DNA from: Amycolatopsis jiangsuensis
GTDB taxonomy: Bacteria > Actinomycetota > Actinomycetes > Mycobacteriales > Pseudonocardiaceae
Assembly (NCBI RefSeq): GCF_014204865.1
Contig: NZ_JACHMG010000001.1
Coordinates: forward strand, 3,064,501 to 3,128,500
Direction: 5' to 3'
DNA length: 64,000 bases
The notes under the pieces are model-generated. The model had not been told where the DNA came from, did no database searches, and saw only the letters and a list, made by a program, of their open reading frames with translations. Positions 1-8,315 of this stretch are shown here, piece by piece (within the stretch, counting starts at the first letter, position 1; the number at the start of each line of letters is the position of its first letter). The position numbers were made by a program, and so were the translations under genes.

Positions 1-2
1 AG

Positions 3-41
3 CGTCCGGGCCGTGGCCCGCGGCGCGGCTACGACGCCTGA
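3..41 (+). CDS. C-terminal end of an upstream gene (partial)
   Basis: The first bases hold an open frame ending in TGA at 39-41. Its tail reads RPGRGPRRGYDA and a strong terminator follows 8 bases later. The basic, Gly-rich tail resembles disordered C-termini of nucleic-acid-binding proteins, but 12 residues cannot identify a family. The reading frame is inferred from the stop and terminator position only. Confidence 0.25.
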   Translation, partial: RPGRGPRRGYDA

Positions 42-48
42 TCACCGG

Positions 49-78
49 AAACGGCTCCGCTGCGGCGGGGCCGTTTTT
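49..78 (+). terminator. Rho-independent terminator upstream of bioF
   Basis: The arm AAACGGCTCCGC (49-60) pairs with GCGGGGCCGTTT (65-76), with one G-U pair and a TGCG loop; five T residues fall at 74-78. This is a textbook intrinsic terminator for the gene ending at 41, so bioF probably has its own promoter or depends on read-through. Confidence 0.85.
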
Positions 79-152
79 CGTTGCCGTCGAGGAGGTTTCG
101 CTGTGGCAGGGCGCACGCCCCGGCTGCCGGGCCGGATGCGACACTGCCAGAC

Positions 153-1328
153 GTGAACGCCTCGTCCCCGCCGCCGCCCGACACCGTCTTCGACTGGCTC
201 GACGCCGAGGCCACGAAGCGGGCGGACGCGGGACTGACGCGGCGGTTGCGACCGCGGCCCGCGCAGCCCGACGAACTCGACCTGGCGGGCAACGACTACC
301 TCGGACTGGCCCGGGACAAGCGGGTCGCCGGGTCAGCCGCGGCGGCCGCGTTGCGCTGGGGTGCCGGCGCCACCGGATCGCGGCTGGTGACCGGCTCCAC
401 CGAACTGCACGCCGAGCTGGAACACGAGCTGGCCCGGTTCTGCGGTGCGCAGGCGGCTCTCGTTTTCTCCTCCGGGTTCGCCGCCAACCTGGGTGCGGTG
501 ACCGCGCTGTCCGGCGCGGAGTCCGCGATCGTCAGCGACAAGTACGTGCACGCGTCGCTGATCGAGGGCTGCCGGCTTTCCCGGGCCGACGTGGCGGCGG
601 TCGCGCACGCGGATCCGGAAGCGGTCCGGCACGCGCTGGCCACGCGGCGGAAACCGCGGGCGCTCGTGGTCACCGAGTCGATCTTCTCCGTGGACGGCGA
701 CGCGGCCGCGCTGGGTGAGGTCCACGGGATCTGCCGCGAACACGGCGCCGCACTGCTCGTCGACGACGCGCACGGCCTCGGCGTGCTCGGCGAAGGGGGC
801 CGAGGGGCGGTCCACGCGGCCGGGCTGTCCGCCGCACCGGACGTGGTGACCACCTGCACGCTTTCGAAGGCACTCGGCGCTCAAGGCGGCGCCGTGATCG
901 GCCCACGCCGGGTGATCCGGCATCTGGTGGAAACGGCGCGCAGCTTCATCTTCGACACCGCGCTCGCACCCGCGAGCGCTGCCGCGGCGCTGGCCGCGCT
1001 GGGCGTGCTCAAGTCCGAACCGGATCTGCCGGCGAAGGCGATCGACAACGCCGCCAACCTCGCCATGCACCTGAAGGCGGCCGGCCTGCGCACCACTCTC
1101 CCCGAAGCGGCAGTCATCTCAGTGCGCGCACCGTCACCGGAAGCCGCCTTCGGCTGGGCGGAAGCGTGTGCGGAACAAGGGATTCGCGTCGCCTGCTTCC
1201 GCCCGCCCTCGGTGCCGGACGGCGTTTCCCGGCTCCGCCTGACCGCCCGCGCGAACCTGACCGAGTCCGATGTGGACCGCGCGGTGAAGGTGCTCACCGC
1301 CACCGCTCCCCGCGGTGCTGCCGCCTAA
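153..1328 (+). CDS. bioF: 8-amino-7-oxononanoate synthase
   Basis: This PLP-dependent enzyme condenses pimeloyl-ACP (or pimeloyl-CoA) with L-alanine to give 8-amino-7-oxononanoate, the first committed ring-building step of biotin synthesis, in the cytoplasm. The 391-residue product is the usual family length and belongs to the alpha-oxoamine synthases. The motif DDAHGLGVLGEGG begins near residue 204, and the Schiff-base lysine lies in TLSKALGAQGG (about Lys239). The start is taken as GTG 153, where the family-like sequence begins; the frame stays open to ATG 81, but that extra stretch is low-complexity and unlike the family. No other biotin gene is visible, so the rest of the pathway must be outside the window. 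AKB ligase is a paralogous alternative, but the context slightly favours BioF. Confidence 0.9.
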   Translation: MNASSPPPPDTVFDWLDAEATKRADAGLTRRLRPRPAQPDELDLAGNDYLGLARDKRVAGSAAAAALRWGAGATGSRLVTGSTELHAELEHELARFCGAQAALVFSSGFAANLGAVTALSGAESAIVSDKYVHASLIEGCRLSRADVAAVAHADPEAVRHALATRRKPRALVVTESIFSVDGDAAALGEVHGICREHGAALLVDDAHGLGVLGEGGRGAVHAAGLSAAPDVVTTCTLSKALGAQGGAVIGPRRVIRHLVETARSFIFDTALAPASAAAALAALGVLKSEPDLPAKAIDNAANLAMHLKAAGLRTTLPEAAVISVRAPSPEAAFGWAEACAEQGIRVACFRPPSVPDGVSRLRLTARANLTESDVDRAVKVLTATAPRGAAA

Positions 1329-1339
1329 GAGCTGCCAGC

Positions 1340-1475
1340 CGTGGCCTGGCCATCCTGGGTGCGACGCTGTCGCTGCTGACGGAGGTGGGCTGCGAGCAGG
1401 TGTTCATGGAGGCGGTTGCGAGCCGTTCCGGGGCTGCGAAGACGACGAACCACCGTCGCTACCGGGCTCGGGCGT
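1340..1475 (+). pseudogene. Remnant of a TetR-family DNA-binding domain
   Basis: Directly after bioF, one forward frame reads like a TetR helix-turn-helix domain: an ILGATLSLLTEVG helix, then QVFMEAVASRSGAAKTT, then HRRYRARASP, matching the family pattern ILdAtlelLaevGye..tmdaVAaRAGvsKaTIYRRWpsKaaL. There is no start codon of its own and homology stops after about 45 residues. The key I-Y of the recognition helix has become N-H. I infer a decayed regulator fragment, not a functional gene. Confidence 0.55.
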
Positions 1476-1534
1476 CGCCGGCACAGCCGCCGCGCTCCGC
1501 ATCTGGCTCCGCTCGTGAACGGGAGACACGCGGC

Positions 1535-2737
1535 TCACAGCGTGGCGGGCGCCAGGGTCGCCGGTGCCCCGCCACGCCATACGCGCTGGACCTCGAGGGT
1601 GTCGCCGATGGTGACCGTCGGGTCGCCGGTCACCATCGTGAGGTCGGCTCGCAGGCCCGGCCGAATGCGGCCGCGGTCGGCAAGGCCGAACCGTCGCGCG
1701 GGAACGGAAGTCACCGCCCGCAGTGCCTCGATCGGCGTCCAGCCTGCCCGCACCAGGAGCCGTAGCTCTCCGTGCAGACTGACCCCGTGGGCCATTCCCG
1801 GCGCGCCGAGATGCGCGGCGTCCGTGCCCGCGAGGATGTCGACGCCGGCTCGATGCAGCGCCGCGAGTGTTTCGAACGCGTAGCCGAGGTTCTCGTGCGA
1901 GCTCGTCGCAATCGTACCCGACAGGTTGTCGAGCCATTCCGGCGTCAGCTTGGCGCGCACCCGCGGATCCTTCGCGAGCTCGGCACCGGTGGACTCGCCG
2001 GTGATCGACGTGATCACCGACAGCGTCGGAATCACGAAAACGCCGGCAGCGGCGATCTTCTCGATCAGTTCGCCGGAATGCGGCTGATCGAAGAAGAGAT
2101 GCGTCAGCCCGTCCACGCCGGCGTCGACGACCTGCTCGGCCGTCTCGACGGTCATCGCGTGCGCGACGACCAGCTTGCCGCGGGCGTGCGCCTCCCGGGC
2201 AGTGGCCGCCACCAGCTCGGGGGCGAGCCGGGGCAGGGAGAAACCGAACAGGTGGCCGTCCTCCACCAGCACCTTGAGGTAGTCGGCGCCCTCGGCGATC
2301 CGGTCCTCGACGAACGCCGGGACCTCGTCCGCCCGTGACGCCGTCGGCCACGGCGGGTCGCCCTCCCCTGTCCGGACCTGATGCGGATGCCCGTTCGCCG
2401 GCGTGAGCCCGATGGACGACGAGCGCACGTCGGCGAGGTCGTCCGACTCGGCGGCCAGGCGGCGCAGCGGGTTCATCCGCTCCGGGATCGAGACCATGTC
2501 GAGCTCCGTGGTGACCCCGAACGTCAGGGCCTGACGAAGTGACTCCTCATCGGTGTGCGTGTGCGCGTCGATCAGCCCGGGCAGCACAGTGGCGCCGGTG
2601 CCGTCGATCAGTTCGGCTCCCGCGGGACGGCTGCCGCCGACGCTCGCGATGGTGTCCTCCACGACTTCGACGTCCACGTCACCGAGCAGGTCTTCACCGT
2701 CGAAAACGCGGGCGCCGGTGATCACGAAGTGCGGCAC
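1535..2737 (-). CDS. Amidohydrolase family protein (imidazolonepropionase-like)
   Basis: A 400-residue metal-dependent hydrolase of the amidohydrolase superfamily. An N-terminal beta-sandwich part is followed by the metal-binding HxH in LIDAHTHTDEES, later His residues in VAHAMT and GLTHLF, and the catalytic-type Asp in AGTDAAHLG. The C-terminus returns to the beta-sandwich (GRIRPGLRADLTMVTGDP), as in imidazolonepropionase-like enzymes. The substrate cannot be deduced; prolidase-like or lactam-hydrolysing members are equally possible. The start is GTG 2737, placed about seven bases after GGAGGT; the frame stays open to 2992, but that part has no family resemblance. It lies downstream of the acetyltransferase gene on the same strand with a 136-base gap. 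A related enzyme is encoded at 61720-62793. Confidence 0.8.
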   Translation of the reverse strand: MPHFVITGARVFDGEDLLGDVDVEVVEDTIASVGGSRPAGAELIDGTGATVLPGLIDAHTHTDEESLRQALTFGVTTELDMVSIPERMNPLRRLAAESDDLADVRSSSIGLTPANGHPHQVRTGEGDPPWPTASRADEVPAFVEDRIAEGADYLKVLVEDGHLFGFSLPRLAPELVAATAREAHARGKLVVAHAMTVETAEQVVDAGVDGLTHLFFDQPHSGELIEKIAAAGVFVIPTLSVITSITGESTGAELAKDPRVRAKLTPEWLDNLSGTIATSSHENLGYAFETLAALHRAGVDILAGTDAAHLGAPGMAHGVSLHGELRLLVRAGWTPIEALRAVTSVPARRFGLADRGRIRPGLRADLTMVTGDPTVTIGDTLEVQRVWRGGAPATLAPATL

Positions 2738-2873
2738 GCCGACCTCCACATCCTGGTTACCTTCAGTTACCAGAAAACCGTATGAGACCAGCGTTGACCT
2801 GCCAAGAAGGCACTTTCGCGACAGGAGGTGAGGTGCGGGTAACCAGGGCCGATACGTCGGCCCGCGAGGACGG

Positions 2874-3317
2874 CTACGCGCTCTTCGCGGGCCGGCGCAT
2901 GGTCCGGTGCGGGATGCCGTCCTCGAGGAACTCCTCGCCTTCGGCCACGAAACCGAAGCGTGCGTACAGCCCCTGGGCGTAGGTCTGCGCATCGAGCACG
3001 AACTCGCCGGTGACGCCGTCCAGCGCCGCGGCCATCAGGCGGCCGGCGAGGCCCTGGCCGCGCGCGATGCGGGCGGTGACCACACGGCCGATCCGGTCCA
3101 CGCCACCCGGATCGGCCAGAACGCGCAGGTAGGCCAGCACTTCGCCGTCGTCGCCGGTGAACCACCGGTGCCGGGTGTCCGGCTCCAGATCGCGACCGTC
3201 GAGGTCGGCGTACACACAGTCCTGTTCCACCACGAACACGTCGGCACGCAGGCGGAGGATCGCGTAGAGCTGGGCGGCGGTCAGCTCGGGACCGGCCGCG
3301 TGGTGCAGGGTCGTCAC
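2874..3317 (-). CDS. GNAT acetyltransferase, ElaA-like
   Basis: A 147-residue single-domain GNAT protein. The N-terminus LRADVFVVEQDCVYADLDG is the signature of the ElaA subgroup, and the acetyl-CoA pyrophosphate-binding loop reads RGQGLAGRL near residues 85-93. The fold ends with AQGLYARFGFVAEGEEFLEDG, the usual beta4-alpha-beta5 region. The natural acceptor is unknown, although ElaA family members acetylate small amines or protein N-termini in vitro. The start is GTG 3317. The gene lies 20 bases upstream of the protease stop codon and is probably co-transcribed from the protease side. Confidence 0.8.
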   Translation of the reverse strand: MTTLHHAAGPELTAAQLYAILRLRADVFVVEQDCVYADLDGRDLEPDTRHRWFTGDDGEVLAYLRVLADPGGVDRIGRVVTARIARGQGLAGRLMAAALDGVTGEFVLDAQTYAQGLYARFGFVAEGEEFLEDGIPHRTMRRPAKSA

Positions 3318-3337
3318 ACGCCCCTGCCTAACACATC

Positions 3338-4183
3338 TCAGCCGAACAGCCGCGGCTGGGACTGCGCCTTGATGTCGTCGGCGAACGCGGACACCCGCGT
3401 GTACACGCCCGGCCTGTTCGCCTTCGCGCAGCCGTCGCCGAAGGACACGATGCCGATCAGCGTGTCACCGACCACGAGCGGCCCGCCGGAATCGCCCTGG
3501 CAGGCGTCCGTGCCGCCCTGCGGGTAGCCGGCGCAGACCATGCTCGAGGGATCGTAGGTGTCGTAGGCGCTCCTGCACGTGGTGTCGCTGACCAGCGGGA
3601 CCTCCGCGCTGCGCAGCACGTCGGAACGCTCGCCGCCCTCGGCGAGCCGGCCCCAGCCGAGCACCGTCGCGCGGGTGCCCTCCGCGTAGACGGACCGATC
3701 GTCGGGGCCGGCCAGCTTCACCGGCTCGTAGGGCAGCTTCCCGCGGACGCTGAGGACCGCGACGTCGTCGCCCTTGGTGGGATCGCTGAACTCCGGGGAG
3801 ACCCAGACCTTCGACACCTTGAGCACGACGCCGGCCGAACTGCGCTTGTCCTGCCGGCCGGCGACCACCCGGACGTCGGACGCGGACACGGCCTTCGCAC
3901 AGTGCGCGGCAGTGGCCACCGCCGACGAGCCGACGATCACCGCACCGCAGTACTGGTTGCCGCTCTGGTCGGTGAGGTACACCGCGTACGGGTGGTCGGA
4001 CAGCGAGGCCTCCCCGCCGCCGACGATGCGGGGCTGCGCGGCCGAGGACCCGGGCGAACCGGGGACACCCGGATCCGGCTCCGCGGGACCGCCGGCCCAT
4101 GCCGTGCCGACCGGTACCGCCACCGCGGCGGCGAGCAGCGCCCCCACCGCGAGGAGGAGCGGACGGCGGAACTTGGCGGGCAT
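3338..4183 (-). CDS. Secreted trypsin-like serine protease (S1 family)
   Basis: An exported endopeptidase of 281 residues. The signal peptide covers about residues 1-31 (basic start, long Ala/Leu/Val stretch, AWA cleavage region). A short Pro/Gly-rich propeptide ends at Arg52, just before the mature N-terminus IVGG. The catalytic triad is visible: His94 in ATAAHC, Asp140 in GDDVAVL and Ser232 in CQGDSGGP. Asp226, six residues before the serine, predicts trypsin-like cleavage after Arg or Lys. Several Cys residues can form the usual disulfides. Activation by cleavage after Arg52 is inferred from the family. The gene is divergent from mtr, with about 330 bases between the starts. Confidence 0.92.
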   Translation of the reverse strand: MPAKFRRPLLLAVGALLAAAVAVPVGTAWAGGPAEPDPGVPGSPGSSAAQPRIVGGGEASLSDHPYAVYLTDQSGNQYCGAVIVGSSAVATAAHCAKAVSASDVRVVAGRQDKRSSAGVVLKVSKVWVSPEFSDPTKGDDVAVLSVRGKLPYEPVKLAGPDDRSVYAEGTRATVLGWGRLAEGGERSDVLRSAEVPLVSDTTCRSAYDTYDPSSMVCAGYPQGGTDACQGDSGGPLVVGDTLIGIVSFGDGCAKANRPGVYTRVSAFADDIKAQSQPRLFG

Positions 4184-4509
4184 GGGATTCCCCTTCGGCC
4201 GGCGGATGGAGCACGGAGGCCCGGACGCGGCCGGGAGCCAGCCGACTCCGGCGCGTGAACACGGGACCGCGAATACCCTAAACGGAGCAGGCCCGAAACG
4301 GTGTCACTGGAACGGGTGGAGTCGGCGTTCACCGAGCGCGTTCGTCCTCCCGGAGCGGGGCGCGGAGCAGGGTCGCACCTGCGTACGAGCTCGCGGGCGA
4401 CCTCGCCCCGCCGCCGGTGGGCGGGCCGGGAACACCCGGGCGGGTGAGGCGGTTGACTAGGCTGACACGCCACCGGCCCGCGGGAAGGGCCGTTCGGGAA
4501 AGGACCGCT

Positions 4510-5904
4510 GTGCCGCACTACGACCTGGTGATCGTCGGGACCGGATCGGGGAACTCGATCCTCGGGCCGGAATTCGCCGACCGGAAGACGGCGATCGTCG
4601 AGAAGGGCGCGTTCGGCGGCACCTGCCTCAACGTGGGCTGCATTCCGACCAAGATGTTCGTCTACGCCGCGGACGTGGCGGCCACCCCGTCGGTCAGCTC
4701 CCGCTACGGCGTGGACGAACGCCTCGAGGGCGTGCGCTGGACGGACGTGCGGGACCGGGTCTTCGGCCGGATCGACCCGATCGCCGAGGGCGGCGCGGAC
4801 TACCGGAAGAACCACGAGGACAACCGGAACGTCGACGTCTACCAGGGCGAAGGACGGTTCACCGGCACGAAGCAGCTGCGCGTCAGCTTCCCCGGCGACC
4901 GGCCGGACGAGGTGCTCACCGCGGACCGTTTCGTGCTGGCCGCGGGCGGGCGCCCGGTCATCCCGGACGTGCCGGGGCTGGCCGAAACCGGCTACCACAC
5001 CTCCGACACCGTGATGCGGCTGGACGAGCTGCCGAAGCGGATCGTCGTCCTCGGCGGCGGCTACATCGCGGCCGAGTTCGCGCACGTGTTCGCCTCCTTC
5101 GGCGTGGCGGTGACCGTGGTCAACCGCTCCGGCGCGCTGCTGCGCCAGGAGGACGACGACGTCAGCGCGCGGTTCACGGAGCTGGCCTCGAAGCGGTTCG
5201 ACGTACGGCTGGAGCGCAAAACGCTGCGCGCGCGGCGGACCGGCGGCGGGGTGGCGCTGGATCTCGAGGGCCCGCAGGGCGCCGAGACGGTGGAAGCCGA
5301 CCTGATCCTCGTCGCCACCGGGCGCACGCCGAACTCGGACCTGCTCGACGTGGCCGCCACCGGCGTCGCCACCACCGAACGCGGCCACGTGGTCGTGGAC
5401 GCTCACCAGCAGACCTCCGTGGCGGGCATTTACGCCCTCGGGGACATCTCGTCGCCGCTGGAGCTGAAGCACGTCGCCAACCACGAGGCCCGGGTGGTGC
5501 GGCACAACCTGGCGCATCCGGACGAGCGGATCACCTCGGATCACCGTTTCGTGCCGCACGCGGTGTTCACCTCGCCCCAGGTCGCCTCGGTCGGCGTGAC
5601 CGAACGCGAGGCGGCCGCCACCGGACTGTCCTATGTGGTCTCGAAGCAGGACTACGCGGGCATCGCCTACGGCTGGGCGATGGAGGACACCACCGGCTTC
5701 GCGAAGCTGCTGGCCGATCCGTCGACCGGACGGCTGCTGGGCGCGCACATCATCGGCCCGCAGGCCTCGACGGTGATCCAGCCGCTGATCCAGGCGATGA
5801 GCTTCGGCCTCGACGCGCGGACGATGGCGCACGGCCAGTACTGGATTCACCCGGCCATGCCGGAGCTGGTGGAGAACGCGCTGCTGAACCTGCCCCTGGA
5901 CTGA
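4510..5904 (+). CDS. mtr: Mycothione reductase
   Basis: This FAD- and NADPH-dependent enzyme of the glutathione-reductase family reduces mycothiol disulfide and maintains the actinobacterial thiol pool. The 464-residue protein begins with the dinucleotide fold VIVGTGSGNSI. The redox-active disulfide is in GGTCLNVGCIPTK (Cys39 and Cys44). The second nucleotide-binding fold is VVLGGGYIAAEF, and the C-terminal His447-Glu452 pair lies in WIHPAMPELVENALL, the interface catalytic motif. Many segments, such as QAMSFGL and YGWAMEDT, match the mycobacterial enzyme as I remember it. The start is GTG 4510 behind AAAGGA. Mycothiol use restricts the organism to Actinobacteria. Confidence 0.95.
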   Translation: MPHYDLVIVGTGSGNSILGPEFADRKTAIVEKGAFGGTCLNVGCIPTKMFVYAADVAATPSVSSRYGVDERLEGVRWTDVRDRVFGRIDPIAEGGADYRKNHEDNRNVDVYQGEGRFTGTKQLRVSFPGDRPDEVLTADRFVLAAGGRPVIPDVPGLAETGYHTSDTVMRLDELPKRIVVLGGGYIAAEFAHVFASFGVAVTVVNRSGALLRQEDDDVSARFTELASKRFDVRLERKTLRARRTGGGVALDLEGPQGAETVEADLILVATGRTPNSDLLDVAATGVATTERGHVVVDAHQQTSVAGIYALGDISSPLELKHVANHEARVVRHNLAHPDERITSDHRFVPHAVFTSPQVASVGVTEREAAATGLSYVVSKQDYAGIAYGWAMEDTTGFAKLLADPSTGRLLGAHIIGPQASTVIQPLIQAMSFGLDARTMAHGQYWIHPAMPELVENALLNLPLD

Positions 5905-5908
5905 CCTC

Positions 5909-5948
5909 GTGAATGGCGGGACCGGTGAGAACCGGTCCCGCCATTCAC
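5909..5948. terminator. Bidirectional hairpin terminator between convergent genes
   Basis: An 18-base arm beginning GTGAATGGCGGG (5909-5926) is followed by a GAGA tetraloop and a perfect 18-base complementary arm (5931-5948). It starts five bases after the mtr stop and ends six bases before the transporter stop. It therefore serves both converging transcription units. A T-run is absent, as is common in high-GC actinomycetes. Confidence 0.85.
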
Positions 5949-5954
5949 AAGGGA

Positions 5955-7244
5955 TCAGACGAACCGGCGGCGACCGGCCAGCGCGCCGAACAGCATCTGC
6001 ACCACCCACACCCCGAGCAGCACGATCAGCGAGACCTGCCAGCCGCCGGTGGCGTCGTGCAGCAGGCCGAAGGCGAACGGCCCGACCGCCGCCAGCAGGT
6101 AGCCGAAGCCCTGCGCCATCCCGGACAGCCGCGCGGTGTCGGCCCCGGTGCGCGCCCGCAGCGCGATCACCGTGAGCGCCAAGGAGAACACGCTCATCCC
6201 GATCCCGATCAGCAGGCTCCACAGCACCGGCGACCAGGCCGGTGCGATGAGCACCCCGGCCATCCCGGCCACCCCGCACACGCCCAGCGCGACGATCCAC
6301 CCGCTCTGGCTGCCCTGGCGAGCCGCGATCGGCGGGATCACCAGGCTGATCGGCACCGCGATCAGGGAGATCAGGCCGAGCAGCAGGCCGGCCGCGCTCT
6401 TGCTCACCCCGGCGTCGATGAACACCTGCGGCAGCCAGCCCATCACCACGTAGGCGATGAACGACTGCAGGCCGAAGAAGATCGTGACGATCCAGGCCAG
6501 CGGACTGCGCAGCAGGGACCGCCCGCCGGCGCCGCCCGCGGTCGGACGTGGCGCCCGCCCGGTGCCGCGTGCGGCCAGGAACCAGGCCGCCAGCGCGATC
6601 ACGGCCAGCACGGCCCACGAGCCGAGCGCCGCGCGCCAGCCGCCCAGCGCCGTCTCGAGCGGCGGGCTGAGCGCGGACCCGGCCGCGCCGCCGCCCTGCA
6701 GCGCGGCGGTGTAGACGCCGGTCATCAGTCCGACCCTCGCCGGGAAGGAATCCTTGATGACCACCGGGATCAGCACGTTGATCAGAGCGATGCCCGCGGT
6801 CGCCACCAGGGTTCCGCCGAGCACCACGTACGGTCCGTCGAGCACCCGCACGACCAGCCCGGCGGCGAGCACGGCCAGCGCGGACCCGATCGCCGTGCCG
6901 ATGCCGAACCGGCGCGACAGGACCGGCGCCGCGAGCCCGGCGCCGGCGAAGCAGAGGCCGGGCAGCGTGGTGAGCACGCTGGCCCATAACGCGGAGGCGC
7001 CCAGCCCCTCGCGCATCTCGGCGAGCAGCGGACCGACGCTCGTGATGGCCGGCCGCAGGTTCATCGCCGTGAGCACGACCGCGATCGCGAGCAGCACGCC
7101 GCCGGCTACAACGCCGGGGCGGGTGCGGGGCTGCTCTTCTTCGATACTCCCCTCCAGTTCGAGTTCGAGCCGGTCGGAGTAGGCGGACGCAGACGCGGCG
7201 GGATCTGAGGAATCGACGGACACGTGCGCTACTATGGCATACAT
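5955..7244 (-). CDS. MFS transporter, CynX/NimT-like
   Basis: A major-facilitator protein of about 429 residues with twelve hydrophobic segments. After a 45-residue acidic cytoplasmic N-terminus the first helix reads VLLAIAVVLTAMNLRPAITSVGPLL; the LRPAITSVGPLL element is typical of the cyanate/2-nitroimidazole transporter (CynX/NimT) family. The substrate is unknown. Two starts are possible: ATG 7244, or GTG 7223 as a leaderless message. The latter would leave the palindrome centred at 7239 free as an operator, and neither has a good ribosome binding site. The gene is divergent from a GntR regulator, so regulation by that protein is likely. Convergent with mtr. Confidence 0.85.
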   Translation of the reverse strand: MYAIVAHVSVDSSDPAASASAYSDRLELELEGSIEEEQPRTRPGVVAGGVLLAIAVVLTAMNLRPAITSVGPLLAEMREGLGASALWASVLTTLPGLCFAGAGLAAPVLSRRFGIGTAIGSALAVLAAGLVVRVLDGPYVVLGGTLVATAGIALINVLIPVVIKDSFPARVGLMTGVYTAALQGGGAAGSALSPPLETALGGWRAALGSWAVLAVIALAAWFLAARGTGRAPRPTAGGAGGRSLLRSPLAWIVTIFFGLQSFIAYVVMGWLPQVFIDAGVSKSAAGLLLGLISLIAVPISLVIPPIAARQGSQSGWIVALGVCGVAGMAGVLIAPAWSPVLWSLLIGIGMSVFSLALTVIALRARTGADTARLSGMAQGFGYLLAAVGPFAFGLLHDATGGWQVSLIVLLGVWVVQMLFGALAGRRRFV

Positions 7245-7246
7245 AG
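7232..7246. promoter_or_regulatory. Putative GntR operator in the divergent promoter region
   Basis: CTATG-GCATA-CATAG is a perfect 5-base inverted repeat in an AT-richer island between the transporter and gntR starts. A possible -10 for gntR (TAGGAT, 7244-7249) overlaps it, and CATAGT on the minus strand could serve the transporter. Size and position fit a FadR-subfamily operator, but binding is inferred only. Confidence 0.5.
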
Positions 7247-7271
7247 GATGATTGGATGAAGGGATTTCCCT

Positions 7272-7940
7272 GTGCCTTTGGCCACCACCCGCCGCGCCGG
7301 GCTCGTCGACCAGGTCATCGACCAGCTGCGCCAGGCGGTCCGCGACGGGGAGTGGCCGGTCGGGTACCGCATCCCGACCGAACCGGAGCTCGTCACCCAG
7401 CTCGGGGTCGGGCGCAACACCGTCCGGGAAGCCGTCCGCGCGCTGGCGCACACCGGCATCCTCGAAGTCCGCCAGGGCGACGGCACCTACGTGCGCGCGA
7501 CGAGCGAGGTGTCCGGCGCGGTCCGCCGGCTGTGCGGGACCGAGCTGCGTGAGGTGCTGCAGGTGCGGCGCGTCCTGGAAATGGAGGGCGCGCGGCTGGC
7601 CGCAACGGCCCGTACCGACGAGGACGTCGCCGGCCTGCGTGAGCTGCTGCACCGCCGTGACCGAGAATGGCACGAGCGCCGGGGCGAGGATTTCGCCCAC
7701 ACCGACGCGGAATTCCACCTCGACGTCGTCCGATGTGGACACAACGAGCTGCTGTTCGAGCTCTACCGCGGCTTGATGGAGGCGATCACCGCGAGCGTGG
7801 CGTCGACGACCGACCATCCGGAGCACGCGGAGCGGATCAGGCACCAGGGCCTGGTCGACGCCATCGAGGACGGCGACGCCGAGCGCGCGGCCGGCGAAGC
7901 CGCGGGCTTCCTGGACGAACTGCTCACCCGGGTGGACTGA
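7272..7940 (+). CDS. GntR-family transcriptional regulator (FadR subfamily)
   Basis: A 222-residue regulator. The N-terminal winged helix-turn-helix (residues about 8-75) contains YRIPTEPELVTQLGVGRNTVREAVRAL and the wing LEVRQGDGTYV. The C-terminal all-helical FCD ligand domain has EMEGARLAA, ADTDAEFHLDV-like Asp/His positions (actually HTDAEFHLDV) and a late His in RIRHQGLVDAIE, which in this subfamily bind a metal and carboxylate ligands. It probably represses the divergent MFS gene and itself through the palindrome at 7232-7246. The start is GTG 7272; an ATG at 7256 is in another frame. Confidence 0.9.
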   Translation: MPLATTRRAGLVDQVIDQLRQAVRDGEWPVGYRIPTEPELVTQLGVGRNTVREAVRALAHTGILEVRQGDGTYVRATSEVSGAVRRLCGTELREVLQVRRVLEMEGARLAATARTDEDVAGLRELLHRRDREWHERRGEDFAHTDAEFHLDVVRCGHNELLFELYRGLMEAITASVASTTDHPEHAERIRHQGLVDAIEDGDAERAAGEAAGFLDELLTRVD

Positions 7941-8315
7941 ACACCGGCCCGGGACGGGCGTGCCGGTCCTCCGGACCCACGCAGGCGCAGGCGCAGCCGT
8001 CCATTACGGCGGTCAGCGCGGCCGCTCACCGCAGCCACGCGGCCTCAGCCGCCCACTGCTGCCAGTCAGCCCCAGTCGCCCACCGAACCCACGCAGCCCG
8101 AGTCGCCCACTGCACCCGGGCGGCCCCCAGCCACCCACCGACCTCGGCAGCCACAGCCACCCACGGTGGGCAAGCCGCCGGGCAGCCCGAGCCGCCCACC
8201 GCACCCGGGCAGCCACCGTCACCCGCCGCGGCGAGCCCGCCGCGGCGAGCAAGCCGCCGGGCACCACGTCGCGCGCGTGCCGGGGCCCGTCAGGTGCGCG
8301 CCCGCCGGGGGTTCG
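7941..8315. repeat. Intergenic tract of degenerate AGCCGCCCAC-type repeats
   Basis: No convincing gene lies in this 375-base gap between convergent gntR and map. From about 8048 to 8220 a loosely repeated unit close to CAGCCGCCCACCG or CAGTCGCCCACTG recurs every 15-30 bases with many substitutions. All frames give low-complexity Pro/Ser/His/Ala translation, so I regard it as non-coding repetitive DNA. Confidence 0.5.

Noticed and set aside
3937..6987. Long minus-strand open frame of about 1000 codons across the protease, mtr and the MFS gene
   Set aside because: It overlaps three strongly supported genes in other frames and translates to Arg/Gly-rich nonsense; a typical shadow of high-GC DNA.
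8048..8220. Regularly spaced short repeats resembling a CRISPR array
   Set aside because: Units are short, degenerate and unequally spaced, with no spacer-like unique segments and no cas genes in the window.
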